Below, one piece after another: positions 27,194 to 35,704 of a DNA stretch of 39,068 nucleotides. The DNA comes from an uncultured Christensenella sp. (GTDB lineage: Bacteria; Bacillota; Clostridia; Christensenellales; UBA3700). The stretch spans positions 1 to 39,068 of the forward strand of contig CAJUEA010000010.1 in the NCBI GenBank assembly GCA_910584975.1. The letters run 5' to 3'. The translations under genes were made by a program, and so were the position numbers. Under the pieces are notes generated by a model, which saw only the letters and a list, made by a program, of their open reading frames with translations, was not told where the DNA came from and did no database searches. Numbering within the stretch: position 1 is the first letter of the stretch; each line of letters opens with the position of its first letter.

Positions 27194-27706
27194 ATGAAAA
27201 AGAATAAAGCTTTGAAAAGTGAATATTATGTGGATAAATCTTATGAAAAAAAGCGATTGACTATTGTTGTCAGTATCGCCAGTATTATTGTGCTTAGTGT
27301 TGTGATATTCTTTTCAATTTTCTTTACTGTGAAATTTGACCTTGATGATAAAATTGACGATTTTTTTGCAAGTTCGGATACAATCACATATAGTCACGAC
27401 TATTTTATAACTTGTGAAATTCCATCAAGTGTTGCAAAAGACATTGTAAAAGAATATTATAAAGGTGTTAAATTTAAAAACAATTCTGATTTTAGATTTT
27501 ATGCAGGCTATCATCTATACATGTATTGTGGCGATAAAAAGATAACAATATCTTCCGTTTTCATTGATTTTACTGATAAAATATATAGGTGTTACAATCC
27601 AGTGCCAACTGGCTCATATGAGGATTTGACAAAGCTTTATGAAGAACTTGACAAACACTCTGTTGTAATAGAAGACAGACGAAATGAAAATTTAGATGAG
27701 CAATAA
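27194..27706 (+). CDS. Single-pass membrane protein of unknown function
   Basis: 170 residues, not recognised. A basic N-terminus (1-21) precedes one membrane helix at about 22-46. An extracytoplasmic domain of about 120 residues follows, with aromatic and charged residues and the cysteines in ITCEIP, MYCGD and RCYNP. Its end is acidic (RRNENLDEQ). The frame is open further upstream, but that would run across the promoter; AGGT lies five bases before this ATG. It sits behind the two-HTH gene yet has its own promoter. It could be a sporulation-septum or envelope stress protein, but nothing in the sequence proves this. Confidence 0.7.
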   Translation: MKKNKALKSEYYVDKSYEKKRLTIVVSIASIIVLSVVIFFSIFFTVKFDLDDKIDDFFASSDTITYSHDYFITCEIPSSVAKDIVKEYYKGVKFKNNSDFRFYAGYHLYMYCGDKKITISSVFIDFTDKIYRCYNPVPTGSYEDLTKLYEELDKHSVVIEDRRNENLDEQ

Positions 27707-27710
27707 AAAT

Positions 27711-27741
27711 AAAAGGGACAAGATTGACTCTTGTCCCTTTT
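27711..27741. terminator. Bidirectional terminator between the membrane protein and rplS
   Basis: AAAAGGGACAAGA (27711-27723), loop TTGAC, TCTTGTCCCTTTT (27729-27741): perfect 13-bp stem, A run on one side and T run on the other, shared by two convergent genes. Confidence 0.9.
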
Positions 27742-27762
27742 GATTTTAACTTTTGTTTTGCA

Positions 27763-28113
27763 TTACTTATTGATAACTTCTTTAAGTTTTGCAGCCTTAC
27801 CTGTTCTGCCACGCAAATAGTAAAGCTTAGCTCTTCTAACTTTACCAGTACGAACGATGTCGATATGATCAATCTTTGGAGAATGGAATGGGAATGTTCT
27901 TTCCACACCAATACCGAATGAAAGACGACGAACAGTGAAAGTTTCACGAACGCTACCATTTTTACGAGCAATAACAACGCCTTCAAAAGCTTGAAGTCTT
28001 TCTTTGTTACCCTCTTTGATTTTGAACCATACTTTAACAGTTTGACCGATTTTGATATCAGGCAAATCAGTACGAAGGTTCTCTTTTTCAATTACATCAA
28101 TAATATTACTCAT
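27763..28113 (-). CDS. rplS: 50S ribosomal protein L19
   Basis: 116 residues, the expected length. VKVWFKIKEGNKERLQAFEG and GIGVERTFPFHSPKID are L19 hallmarks, with a basic C-terminal segment KVRRAKLYYLRGRTGKAAK. L19 sits at the subunit interface and contacts 16S rRNA. GGAGGT precedes the ATG. In Bacillus rplS lies between trmD and rbgA. Here it is the last gene, after yraN, and has its own promoter and structured leader. Confidence 0.97.
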   Translation of the reverse strand: MSNIIDVIEKENLRTDLPDIKIGQTVKVWFKIKEGNKERLQAFEGVVIARKNGSVRETFTVRRLSFGIGVERTFPFHSPKIDHIDIVRTGKVRRAKLYYLRGRTGKAAKLKEVINK

Positions 28114-28167
28114 TTGACCTACCTCCTATTACGCAGTGTTCATATGCTTAGAGGAACACCCGAAGTC
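28114..28167 (-). promoter_or_regulatory. rplS leader, possible L19 autoregulatory element
   Basis: The predicted 54-base leader contains GTGTTC and GAACAC pairing across a 12-base loop (about 28136-28159), followed by CTGCGTAATAGGAGGT with the SD. Bacillota commonly carry an L19 leader at this place. Membership is inferred from position and hairpin only. Confidence 0.45.
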
Positions 28168-28173
28168 TTAAAT

Positions 28174-28202
28174 ATTTTAGCATATATATTATATAATTGC
28201 AA
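28174..28202 (-). promoter_or_regulatory. Promoter of rplS
   Basis: TTGCAA (28197-28202), 17 bases, TAAAAT (28174-28179) on the minus strand, with an extended -10 TG. Confidence 0.65.
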
Positions 28203-28263
28203 GTGTTTTTACAATATTTTCAGCATTTTTTAAATTTTTACAAAAATTTTAAATTTCAAGCAA

Positions 28264-28620
28264 TTAATTTAGCCAAAAAGCGTCCTCAATATGCTCAATT
28301 TCCGTTCCAACAATGCTTATCACATCAAATCTGACTTGAATGTTAAAAAGATGGTTGAAAGATATATATTGTTTTGCTGTTTGAATTAGCATTTTGATTT
28401 TTTGCTTTGTCATTGCCTCAAGAGGATTGCCAAATGAATAATTATTTCTTGCTTTTACTTCCACAAAAACAATCAAATCGCCGAATTGCGCAACAATGTC
28501 AAGCTCTCCTGCACCTAAATGCACATTTCTTTCAATTATTTTGTAACCTTTGCCTTGCAAATATTCAGTGGCAATATTCTCTCCACTATTACCAATATTT
28601 TTTGTGTTCATCCCACGCAT
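28264..28620 (-). CDS. YraN/UPF0102 predicted endonuclease-like protein
   Basis: 118 residues. The restriction-endonuclease-like core shows GENIATEYLQGKGYKI, then GELDIVAQ, VFVEVKAR and the spaced Asp, Glu and Lys of a PD-(D/E)xK fold (GELDI, EVK). The family is widespread, often beside rnhB as here; its substrate is unknown. The ATG at 28620 has AAGG six bases before it and follows rnhB by 8 bp. An internal ATG at 28611 is less likely. Confidence 0.9.
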   Translation of the reverse strand: MRGMNTKNIGNSGENIATEYLQGKGYKIIERNVHLGAGELDIVAQFGDLIVFVEVKARNNYSFGNPLEAMTKQKIKMLIQTAKQYISFNHLFNIQVRFDVISIVGTEIEHIEDAFWLN

Positions 28621-28628
28621 AACGAACC

Positions 28629-29240
28629 TTAAACAAATTTTTTGATAAAACTGCGTCTGTGTATTGGTGTCGCACCAAACTCTTTGATTGCAGAAATATG
28701 AGCTGCTGTGCCATAGCCTTTGTGCTTTTCAAAAGAATATTGAGGATATTTTTCAGCCATTTGCACCATTAGATTATCTCTATAAACTTTTGCTATTATG
28801 CTGGCAGCGCCAATACTATAACTCAAAAAGTCGCCTTTTATTATGTTTACAACAGGGATGTCAATATCAAGTTTTAGTGCATCAATCAACGCAACATCTG
28901 GTTTGATACTAAGCCCTTCCAAAGCATTTTTCATACACAATTTTGTTGCCTCTAAAATATTAATTTCGTCAATTTTTTCAGGCGAAATTTCCTCAATATT
29001 GTAGCAAATTGCTTTTTGCTTAATCAAATCACTCAGCATATTTCTTTTTTTTTCACTAAGTTTTTTACTATCGTCAATTCCTTCAATCAAATCATCAATA
29101 GGCATAATAACGGCTGCACAAACAACAGGACCAGCAAGTGGACCTCTGCCCACCTCGTCAACACCAGCAATGTACTTATAGCCTTGTGACAAACATTCAA
29201 GTTCGTATTTTAGTTTTTCTTGCAAACTTAATTTTTCCAT
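28629..29240 (-). CDS. rnhB: Ribonuclease HII
   Basis: 203 residues. Cuts RNA in RNA-DNA hybrids, including single ribonucleotides in DNA. GVDEVGRGPLAGPVV (26 onward) supplies D28 and E29 of the active site. DALKLDI and AKVYRDN supply the other aspartates. HKGYGTAAH and PIHRRSF close the family pattern. SD AAAGGA. A separate RNase HI (rnhA) gene is also in this window at 35255. Confidence 0.96.
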   Translation of the reverse strand: MEKLSLQEKLKYELECLSQGYKYIAGVDEVGRGPLAGPVVCAAVIMPIDDLIEGIDDSKKLSEKKRNMLSDLIKQKAICYNIEEISPEKIDEINILEATKLCMKNALEGLSIKPDVALIDALKLDIDIPVVNIIKGDFLSYSIGAASIIAKVYRDNLMVQMAEKYPQYSFEKHKGYGTAAHISAIKEFGATPIHRRSFIKKFV

Positions 29241-29344
29241 AATTTTCCTTTGTGTGTCTTTTTATTTTATATTAATTATTTATATCATTATATATGTCTT
29301 TATATATCTTTATAATATTGTTTTAATCTACTTAAAATACAAAC

Positions 29345-30190
29345 TTATAATTGTTCTGCCTTTTCAAGCATAATCAAGCCTAATTTTCCTTTTCTGAAAT
29401 CGTCAATTATTGTTTTTGCAAGGCGCTCTGTGTCAAGCACACCACCTTTAAGCAAAAATCCACGCTTTTTTGCAATATACTCCAAAGCTTGTGCATTATT
29501 TTCAGGCAATTCAGTCAACTTATATCTTTGCATAAAGTTTTGCAAATTATTCTGCCTGTTAAATTCAATCATTTCTTCTGCAAGTTCCAAAATATTCAAA
29601 ATATCCTCATTAATACTACCAACAAATGCCAAATGCTTTGCATATTCTTGATTTTCAAATGACGGCCAAAGTGTTCCAGGAGTGTCCAAAAGCTCCACAC
29701 CTTTTGTAAGCACAACCCACTGTTTTCCACGAGTTACACCTGGTCTGTCGCCTGTGATTGTCCGTTTTGCCCCACACAAACTATTTATCAAAGTGGATTT
29801 ACCACTATTAGGTATGCCAACAACCATTGCTCTTATACTTCTGTTTACACCTTTGTTTTGATATTTTTCAATCAAATTTTTATTTAGAATTTTAAGTCCA
29901 TCAATAACTTTAGAGGTATTTCCCGTTGCACTGTTACAAATTACAACTTGCATATTATTTTCTTTAAAATACTTCAACCATGCTAATAAATGTTCTTTTT
30001 CAACCAAATCTGCCTTGTTCAACACATACAAAATTGGTTTACCACCTGCAATTTCGTTTAATTTCGGATTAAAAGACGCCGCTATGCACCTACTGTCAAG
30101 CACATAAATCAAGCAATCAACCAATTTCACATTTTCTTCCATCATTCTCAAGGCCTTTGTCATATGCCCGGGGAACCATTGAATATGCAT
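29345..30190 (-). CDS. rbgA: Ribosome biogenesis GTPase RbgA (YlqF)
   Basis: 281 residues. Circularly permuted GTPase needed for late 50S assembly. The motif order is G4 NKAD (58-61), then G1 GIPNSGKST (125-133), then G3 DTPG (169-172), which is the permutation hallmark. IQWFPGHMTKA at the start is the family signature. The start overlaps the trmD stop as TAATG, with GGAGG upstream inside trmD. Confidence 0.96.
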   Translation of the reverse strand: MHIQWFPGHMTKALRMMEENVKLVDCLIYVLDSRCIAASFNPKLNEIAGGKPILYVLNKADLVEKEHLLAWLKYFKENNMQVVICNSATGNTSKVIDGLKILNKNLIEKYQNKGVNRSIRAMVVGIPNSGKSTLINSLCGAKRTITGDRPGVTRGKQWVVLTKGVELLDTPGTLWPSFENQEYAKHLAFVGSINEDILNILELAEEMIEFNRQNNLQNFMQRYKLTELPENNAQALEYIAKKRGFLLKGGVLDTERLAKTIIDDFRKGKLGLIMLEKAEQL

Positions 30191-30864
30191 TACTCTTCCT
30201 CCAATAAATCAGGTCTTTTTTCCTTTGTTATTCTAAGTTGCTCATTATATCGCCACTTATCAACTTCTTGATGATTACCACTCAAAAGCACATCTGGCAC
30301 TATCATTCCTCTGAAATTCTGAGGCCTTGTATATTGTGGATATTCCAAAAGTCCATTTGAAAAACTTTCTTCGTTGGTTGACTCACTGCTACCAAGCACA
30401 CCATCCACATATCTAGCAATAGCATCAATGGCAACCATACAAGCCAATTCTCCACCTGTCAAAACATAATCGCCAATGGAAAGTTCCATATCAATTTCGC
30501 TGTCAATTACTCTTTGGTCGACACCTTCATAATGTCCACACAAAAACAACAGATTTTCCTCTTTGCTAAGCTCAACAACCAGTGATTGAGATAATGTTTT
30601 GCCTTTTGGAGATAAAAATATTCTTTTGCATTGCCTTTTTGGGTCAACTGCTGCAATAGCATCAAAAATCGGTTGTGGAGTCATAACCATACCAGCACCA
30701 CCACCAAATGGATAGTCGTCACATTTTTTATGTTTATCCAAACTATATTCACGGATGTCAGTCACATTAAGCTTAAACTTTTGCGCAGCCAATGCTTTTC
30801 CGATAACACCTTCTTTGAGGCTTTCAAACATATTTGGAAATAATGTCAGAACTTCAATCTTCAT
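30190..30864 (-). CDS. trmD: tRNA (guanine-37-N1)-methyltransferase
   Basis: 224 residues. Methylates G37 beside the anticodon using S-adenosylmethionine, preventing frameshifts. The trefoil-knot SAM site is in LCGHYEGVDQRV and SIGDYVLTGGELA. YPFGGGAGMVM and YPQYTRP are also conserved. I took the ATG that gives MKIEVLTLFP. An in-frame TTG at 30873 is closer to a GGAG and remains possible. It overlaps the rimM end. Confidence 0.96.
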   Translation of the reverse strand: MKIEVLTLFPNMFESLKEGVIGKALAAQKFKLNVTDIREYSLDKHKKCDDYPFGGGAGMVMTPQPIFDAIAAVDPKRQCKRIFLSPKGKTLSQSLVVELSKEENLLFLCGHYEGVDQRVIDSEIDMELSIGDYVLTGGELACMVAIDAIARYVDGVLGSSESTNEESFSNGLLEYPQYTRPQNFRGMIVPDVLLSGNHQEVDKWRYNEQLRITKEKRPDLLEEE

Positions 30865-31363
30865 AAACTGCAATTTGCTCCAATATATCAGATTTTAAAT
30901 AAATTTTTTTATCCTCAGTGTCCACTTTTACAAGCACTTTTTTAAGACATGGAAACATAAAATCTTTGTATCCGTTTGTACCTTTTACAACATAAACATC
31001 TGCAGCTCCATATTGCAAAATATCTTTTAGTACACCAACAGGTTTGGAATCAACCAAAACATCACAACCAATAACATCTGTAATAAGATATCTGCCTTCT
31101 TCAAGTTTAGGCATTTTGTCTCTTTCAATGGAGATATTTTTCCCTCTCAAAAGCTCTGCTTGATTTCTATCGCTTATCCCTGCAAGTTTAACAAAAACTC
31201 CATTAACCAAACTTTTTACGCACTCAACTTTAAAAATTTTATCGTCGATATAAACTTGTGTCAATTTGCTTGCAAGCGCCATATCCGTTGCAGCAATATC
31301 CACTTTAATTTCGCCTTTTATGCCTTGTGGTTTAATCACTTTGCCAATTATAATTTTATTCAT
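30854..31363 (-). CDS. rimM: 16S rRNA processing protein RimM
   Basis: 169 residues. Assists 30S head maturation by binding S19. IGKVIKPQGIKGEIKV is the N-terminal RimM signature; RGKNISIERDKMP leads into a PRC-barrel (about 92-165) with YLITDVIGCDV and FPCLKKVLVKVD. AGGTG before the ATG. A 274-bp non-coding gap with a hairpin separates it from khpA, so it may have its own promoter, but I could not find a clear one. Confidence 0.95.
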   Translation of the reverse strand: MNKIIIGKVIKPQGIKGEIKVDIAATDMALASKLTQVYIDDKIFKVECVKSLVNGVFVKLAGISDRNQAELLRGKNISIERDKMPKLEEGRYLITDVIGCDVLVDSKPVGVLKDILQYGAADVYVVKGTNGYKDFMFPCLKKVLVKVDTEDKKIYLKSDILEQIAVYED

Positions 31364-31605
31364 AAAACACCTAAAATCCTCTGAAAATCGATACTAATTT
31401 TATAGTTTTAACACAAAGAAGATAAAAAATATTTCAAAAACTTATATTTTTTCTGTTAAAACTACATGTAAATTGCATAAATAATAAAAAGCTATTTTTA
31501 TTTAATTTAATATTAAAATTTCATATTATCCATTTAATATTTTTTTGATACAATTCAAATCTAAAGCTTTACTAAATTAAATTTAAAATAAAATAATTAC
31601 CAATA

Positions 31606-31628
31606 GACCCCACTTATTCGGTGGGGTC
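31606..31628 (-). terminator. Hairpin between khpA and rimM
   Basis: GACCCCAC (31606-31613), 7-base loop, GTGGGGTC (31621-31628), GC-rich, 10 bases after the khpA stop. The T run on the minus strand is interrupted, so it may attenuate rather than fully stop. Confidence 0.6.
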
Positions 31629-31637
31629 AAAGGCAAA

Positions 31638-31865
31638 TTACTTTTCATTGATTTCTACATTATAGCGTTTGTTTTGCTTCATACTGGCTGACTTAATAAT
31701 TGCTCTTATAGCCTTTGCAACTCTGCCTTGCTTTCCAATTATTCTGCCAATTTCACTTTTATCGGCATTGATATTGATAACTCCGTTTTCTTCGTCAATA
31801 ACAATATCTACCAATTCAGGATTAGTGACCAGTCCATTGATAATTGTTCTTACTAATTCTTGCAT
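31638..31865 (-). CDS. khpA: KhpA, KH-domain RNA-binding protein
   Basis: 75 residues, a single KH domain with IGRIIGKQGRVAKAI carrying the GxxG loop. KhpA pairs with KhpB in Bacillota and affects cell division and RNA. It begins 2 bp after rpsP, and its weak SD suggests coupling to that gene. Confidence 0.93.
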   Translation of the reverse strand: MQELVRTIINGLVTNPELVDIVIDEENGVININADKSEIGRIIGKQGRVAKAIRAIIKSASMKQNKRYNVEINEK

Positions 31866-31867
31866 AA

Positions 31868-32113
31868 TTATTTAACAATTCCTTCTTTCTTCAACAAAGC
31901 TTTAACAGTATCAGTACATTGTGCGCCATTGTTAATCCATTTGCTAGCAATTTCAGTGTCAATTTTAACAACTGCTGGCTCTTTAGTTGGATCATAGTAA
32001 CCGATAGACTCGATGTATTGACCATCTCTTGCCTTTCTGCTATCCATTGCTACAATACGATAAAATGGCTTACCTTTTTTACCCATTCTTGTTAATCTTA
32101 GTTTAACTGCCAT
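31868..32113 (-). CDS. rpsP: 30S ribosomal protein S16
   Basis: 81 residues. AVKLRLTRMGKKGKPFYRIV is the S16 signature, with IGYYDP and KWINNGAQ. I chose the ATG at 32113 with GGAGG eight bases upstream instead of the frame opening at 32128. It is between ffh and khpA, as in Bacillus. Confidence 0.97.
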   Translation of the reverse strand: MAVKLRLTRMGKKGKPFYRIVAMDSRKARDGQYIESIGYYDPTKEPAVVKIDTEIASKWINNGAQCTDTVKALLKKEGIVK

Positions 32114-32226
32114 AGTTAATTCCTCCAAAAAAAAATCTTTTTTATATTGTATAATTAAAATTAATTATCATTATTAATTCATTTCAAAACTGCTGAATAT
32201 ACATACAACTTGCTATTCACGCAATA

Positions 32227-33558
32227 TCAAAATGGCATTCTCATTCTGCCGCCTCTCATTCCACCACTTGTCATTCGGCGCATCATTTCTTTTGTTTGCT
32301 CAAATTGCTTTAAAAGCGAGTTTACTTCTTGAATAGATGTACCACTGCCGTTTGCAATTCTCTTTCTTCTTGAGCCCTTTATTATGTTAGGATTTTCTCT
32401 CTCCTCATTTGTCATAGAGCGAATAATTGCTTTGACTCTGTCAATTTGCTTTTCGTCAATATCCAAATCTTGCCCTTTTAGCTTGCTGCTCAATCCAGGA
32501 ATCATATTAAGCATATCTTTCATACTACCCATTTTGTTCATTCTTTCAAATTGGTCAAGATAATCATTTAAATCAAAAGATTTGTCCTTGATTTTCTTTT
32601 GTAATTTTTTTGCATCTTCTTCAGTGATGGCATTTTTTGCTTTTTCAATCAAAGTTAACACATCACCCATTCCAAGAATTCTTGATGCCATACGCTCCGG
32701 ATGGAAAGCCTCAAGGTCAGTCATTTTTTCGCCAATTCCACAAAATTTAACTGGCTTACCTGTAACTGCCTTAATTGAAAGTGCCGCACCACCTCTTGTA
32801 TCGCCGTCCAATTTTGTAAGCAATACGCCTGTGATATCAAGTTGTTTGTTAAATGTGTCAGCAACATTCACTGCATCTTGACCTGTCATACTATCAACAG
32901 TAAGCAAAATTTCATGTGGTTTATATGTGTTTTTGATTGCTTGTAACTCTTGCATCAACTCTTCGTCAATATGCAATCTTCCTGCAGTATCAATGATTAC
33001 AACATCATTTCCATTTTTTTCAGCAGCTTCAAATGCACCTTTCAAAATCTTTAATGGAGAAATCTGTCCTTGCTCATAAACAGGAACACCAACACTGCCA
33101 CCAACAACTTGCAATTGTTTTATTGCAGCTGGTCTATAAATATCGCAAGCAGCAAGCAATGGTTTTTTGCCTTGTTTTTTAAGCAACAAAGCAAGTTTAC
33201 CACACATTGTAGTTTTTCCTGCACCTTGCAAACCACACATCATTATTATTGTAGGTGGCTTGTCACTTACAGCCAATTTAGAATGAGTTGCACCCATAAG
33301 AGCAATAAGCTCTTCATTTACAATATTAATAACTTGTTCTGCTGGAGATAAACTGCGAAGAATTTCCTCTCCAACTGCTTTTTCACTAACTTTGCTTACA
33401 AAATCTTTAACAACACCAAAGTTAACATCTGCCTCCAAAAGTGCAATACGCACCTCTCTCATAGCACCTTTAACTTCCAATTCAGTAAGTTTACCTTTAT
33501 TTTTAAGCTTTGAAAAAATATGTCCAAGTCTATCGCTTAAACTATTAAATGTCCCCAT
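32227..33558 (-). CDS. ffh: Signal recognition particle protein Ffh
   Basis: 443 residues. GTPase that targets nascent membrane proteins. N domain (1-90), G domain with GLQGAGKTT (109-117), DTAGRLHID and TKLDGDTRGG, then the Met-rich M domain from about 300. The C-terminal MMRRMTSGGMRGGRMRMPF is a typical tail. I took the second of two adjacent ATGs, which is six bases from GGAGG rather than three. It overlaps ylxM by 14 bp. Confidence 0.97.
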   Translation of the reverse strand: MGTFNSLSDRLGHIFSKLKNKGKLTELEVKGAMREVRIALLEADVNFGVVKDFVSKVSEKAVGEEILRSLSPAEQVINIVNEELIALMGATHSKLAVSDKPPTIIMMCGLQGAGKTTMCGKLALLLKKQGKKPLLAACDIYRPAAIKQLQVVGGSVGVPVYEQGQISPLKILKGAFEAAEKNGNDVVIIDTAGRLHIDEELMQELQAIKNTYKPHEILLTVDSMTGQDAVNVADTFNKQLDITGVLLTKLDGDTRGGAALSIKAVTGKPVKFCGIGEKMTDLEAFHPERMASRILGMGDVLTLIEKAKNAITEEDAKKLQKKIKDKSFDLNDYLDQFERMNKMGSMKDMLNMIPGLSSKLKGQDLDIDEKQIDRVKAIIRSMTNEERENPNIIKGSRRKRIANGSGTSIQEVNSLLKQFEQTKEMMRRMTSGGMRGGRMRMPF

Positions 33559-33895
33559 CATTATCCTCCAAAATATGTTTTAAAGTGCCAAGCGACAATT
33601 CACACATTTCTTTATCATCACTTTTTAATGCACACTCCATCTTTTGTATAGCAGCCATCATATCATCAGATTTTTCTGCAAGTTTCAATTTTTGTTCATA
33701 TCCAACAAGCAGTTGTTCAGCACGCTTAATTGTATCCCTAACTGCTTGCCTACTTATGCCAAATTGCTCAGCAATTTCAAAAAGTGAAATATCGCAATCG
33801 TAATATAATCTGATCATTTCACACTGGTGTTCTGTAAGCAGACAGCCATAAAAATCATTATACCTACTTATAAAAAGTTTTTCTGATTTAGACAC
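33545..33895 (-). CDS. ylxM: YlxM/UPF0122 helix-turn-helix protein
   Basis: 116 residues. Sigma-region-4-like HTH with LYYDCDISLFEIAEQFGISR then QAVRDTIKRAEQLL. YlxM is always beside ffh and is thought to act with the SRP pathway. The start is GTG, five bases after GGAGG; the longer frame to 33907 would begin inside the SD. Confidence 0.92.
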   Translation of the reverse strand: MSKSEKLFISRYNDFYGCLLTEHQCEMIRLYYDCDISLFEIAEQFGISRQAVRDTIKRAEQLLVGYEQKLKLAEKSDDMMAAIQKMECALKSDDKEMCELSLGTLKHILEDNDGDI

Positions 33896-33916
33896 ATCTG
33901 CCTCCAAAATAATAAT

Positions 33917-33940
33917 GTGTAAAGGACTTTGCCTTTACAC
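33917..33940. promoter_or_regulatory. Perfect inverted repeat at the ylxM-ffh start site
   Basis: GTGTAAAGG (33917-33925), 6-base spacer, CCTTTACAC (33932-33940). It begins 3 bases past the -10 and covers the predicted transcription start. No T run follows, so it is not a terminator; operator or 5'-end RNA hairpin. Confidence 0.55.
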
Positions 33941-33942
33941 TG

Positions 33943-33971
33943 ATTATATATTAATTATTAACATTTGTCAA
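33943..33971 (-). promoter_or_regulatory. Consensus promoter of ylxM-ffh-rpsP-khpA
   Basis: TTGACA (33966-33971), 17 bases, TATAAT (33943-33948) on the minus strand: both hexamers perfect. Confidence 0.85.
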
Positions 33972-34218
33972 CTATTTTAACAAAACAAAATAATAATTTT
34001 TAATTTTAATTAAATGATTATATCTTTAACAAAATAAATTTCTAATATTACTTTTAAAAGAAACCTAGTATATCTTTTACTTTCAATGCAATACTAATTT
34101 GAAATTATATCATAATTAAGCAATTATAATGCATTTTTGTAACCTTTAAATAGTTATATATAAATAAAACTTATAATACAAAAATCACATCAAAATCAAT
34201 CAAAAATCGATACTAATT

Positions 34219-35262
34219 TCATTCTTTATAATTTATTTGATATTTTTTAGCTTTATATTTTGGTTTGCTACTTGTTGTCTGCAATGACATATCTCTGTCC
34301 GCATCAATGATAGTGTCGCTTATCAAATTTTGTATATCGCCATTCAATTTTTCTTTGTTAATTGTAAGGTTCAATTCGTTTGCACCAAAATGCTTTGTTA
34401 TTATCTTTACAAGCCAATTTTCAAGCTTGTCACTGTATTTCCACAAGCAAACAAACATTGCAACAACTGCAGCACCTACAATAACCCAAATCAAAATTCC
34501 CCACCAAGTTGTAAGTGGAATTTGCGCCATAATATCAAATGTCAATGTTTGTCCAATAATTGTTATTGGTCTTGTTACAATTTGCATTATGAAGAAAGTT
34601 GTGTAAGACATTGTTGTTACACCTGCAAAAATGCAAAGCAAGTCATCTGGGAATACTGGCAACAAGAACATCATAAACAACATAAGTTTATCTCTGCCCT
34701 TAAGCATTTTTTGATACTTATTATATGCCTTTGGTCCAACCATCCAAATCAACAACTTAACACCAAAAACTCTGCCAAGGAAAAATGCAAACATAGAGCC
34801 AATCAGCATACCAACCAAGCTACAAACAAAAACTAACGGCAAGTTTTGGAAAGCCGCCATACCTGCAACTGTAGTAATAGCTGATGGAATAGGAATAAAA
34901 GTAACCTGTAAAAATTGTATTAAAATATAAATTAGTGGTCCCCATATTCCCGTTTTTTTCATCAAATCGGAAATGTTTTCTGCATCTTTAAGCAGTTCCA
35001 TCGCACCACTTCTTTGCAAACCAACATAAATTGCAAAACCTATTGCAGCAAAAAACAAAACAATCAAAGTCATTTTAAACATTGATTCTTTTCTTTTAAA
35101 AATTGAAATAATACAAATGGCTGAAATTAAAACTGCACCAATAATCAGCAAAATTGGATAATAAACTTCCATCACGCCAAACATAAACACTGCATCAACA
35201 ATTGTTGCAATGCCTAAAAAAGCAGCAAGTATAGAAAAAGTTATTTTAGATTTTTCATTCAT
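34219..35262 (-). CDS. VTT/DedA-type (TVP38-like) membrane protein
   Basis: 347 residues. After two or three N-terminal helices comes the VTT domain (about 105-270). FIPIPSAITTVAG, FFLGRVFG and LLPVFPDDLLCIFAG carry the conserved Gly-Arg and Pro-Asp segments. These proteins are linked to phospholipid or polyprenyl-phosphate flipping across the membrane. The C-terminal 60 residues are cytosolic and charged. The gene overlaps rnhA by 8 bp. The exact lipid is unknown. Confidence 0.88.
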   Translation of the reverse strand: MNEKSKITFSILAAFLGIATIVDAVFMFGVMEVYYPILLIIGAVLISAICIISIFKRKESMFKMTLIVLFFAAIGFAIYVGLQRSGAMELLKDAENISDLMKKTGIWGPLIYILIQFLQVTFIPIPSAITTVAGMAAFQNLPLVFVCSLVGMLIGSMFAFFLGRVFGVKLLIWMVGPKAYNKYQKMLKGRDKLMLFMMFLLPVFPDDLLCIFAGVTTMSYTTFFIMQIVTRPITIIGQTLTFDIMAQIPLTTWWGILIWVIVGAAVVAMFVCLWKYSDKLENWLVKIITKHFGANELNLTINKEKLNGDIQNLISDTIIDADRDMSLQTTSSKPKYKAKKYQINYKE

Positions 35263-35704
35263 TTGAGCCTCCTAAAAGCTTATCAACTTCTGCCCTAGCA
35301 AGTTTGTCGCATTCGTTGTTATATTTGTTATCACTATGCCCTTTGACTTTTATAAATTCAACTTGATGATAGTTTACCAAGTTGTCAAGTTGTTGCCATA
35401 ATTCAACATTTTTCACTCTTTTGTTTTGTTTTTTCCACCCATTAGATTTCCAGTTTTCCAGCCAGCCTTGCACAAATGCATTGACCACATATGCTGAATC
35501 AGAATAAAGCTGCACTTTGCATTGCTCTTTCAAGCAAGATAGTGCATTAATCACAGCAATCAACTCCATTTTGTTGTTTGTAGTGTTTGCATCTCCACCT
35601 GAAATTCTTTTTTCAGAGCCATTATACATTAAAATTGCACCCCAACCACCTGGACCAGGATTATAACTGCACGCACCATCAGTGTAAATTGCTACTTCTT
35701 TCAC
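35255..35704 (-). CDS. rnhA: Ribonuclease HI
   Basis: 149 residues. Degrades RNA in RNA-DNA hybrids. The active site acids are D9 (YTDGAC), E47 (NKMELIAV), D69 (YSDSAYV) and D133 (CDKLA), with H123 (KGHSDN). The basic WKKQNKRVK handle is present. The start is GTG, overlapping the proC stop as GTGA, with GAGGAG eight bases upstream. Confidence 0.95.
   Translation of the reverse strand: MKEVAIYTDGACSYNPGPGGWGAILMYNGSEKRISGGDANTTNNKMELIAVINALSCLKEQCKVQLYSDSAYVVNAFVQGWLENWKSNGWKKQNKRVKNVELWQQLDNLVNYHQVEFIKVKGHSDNKYNNECDKLARAEVDKLLGGSNE

Larger units (their letters stand above)
33908..34218. other. 311-bp spacer between the VTT gene and ylxM
   Basis: It holds the ylxM promoter and palindrome at its left end. 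The remaining 250 bases are A+T-rich, with no gene or terminator I can support; AAAATCGATACTAATTT at 34203-34219 also occurs at 31384. Confidence 0.5.
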
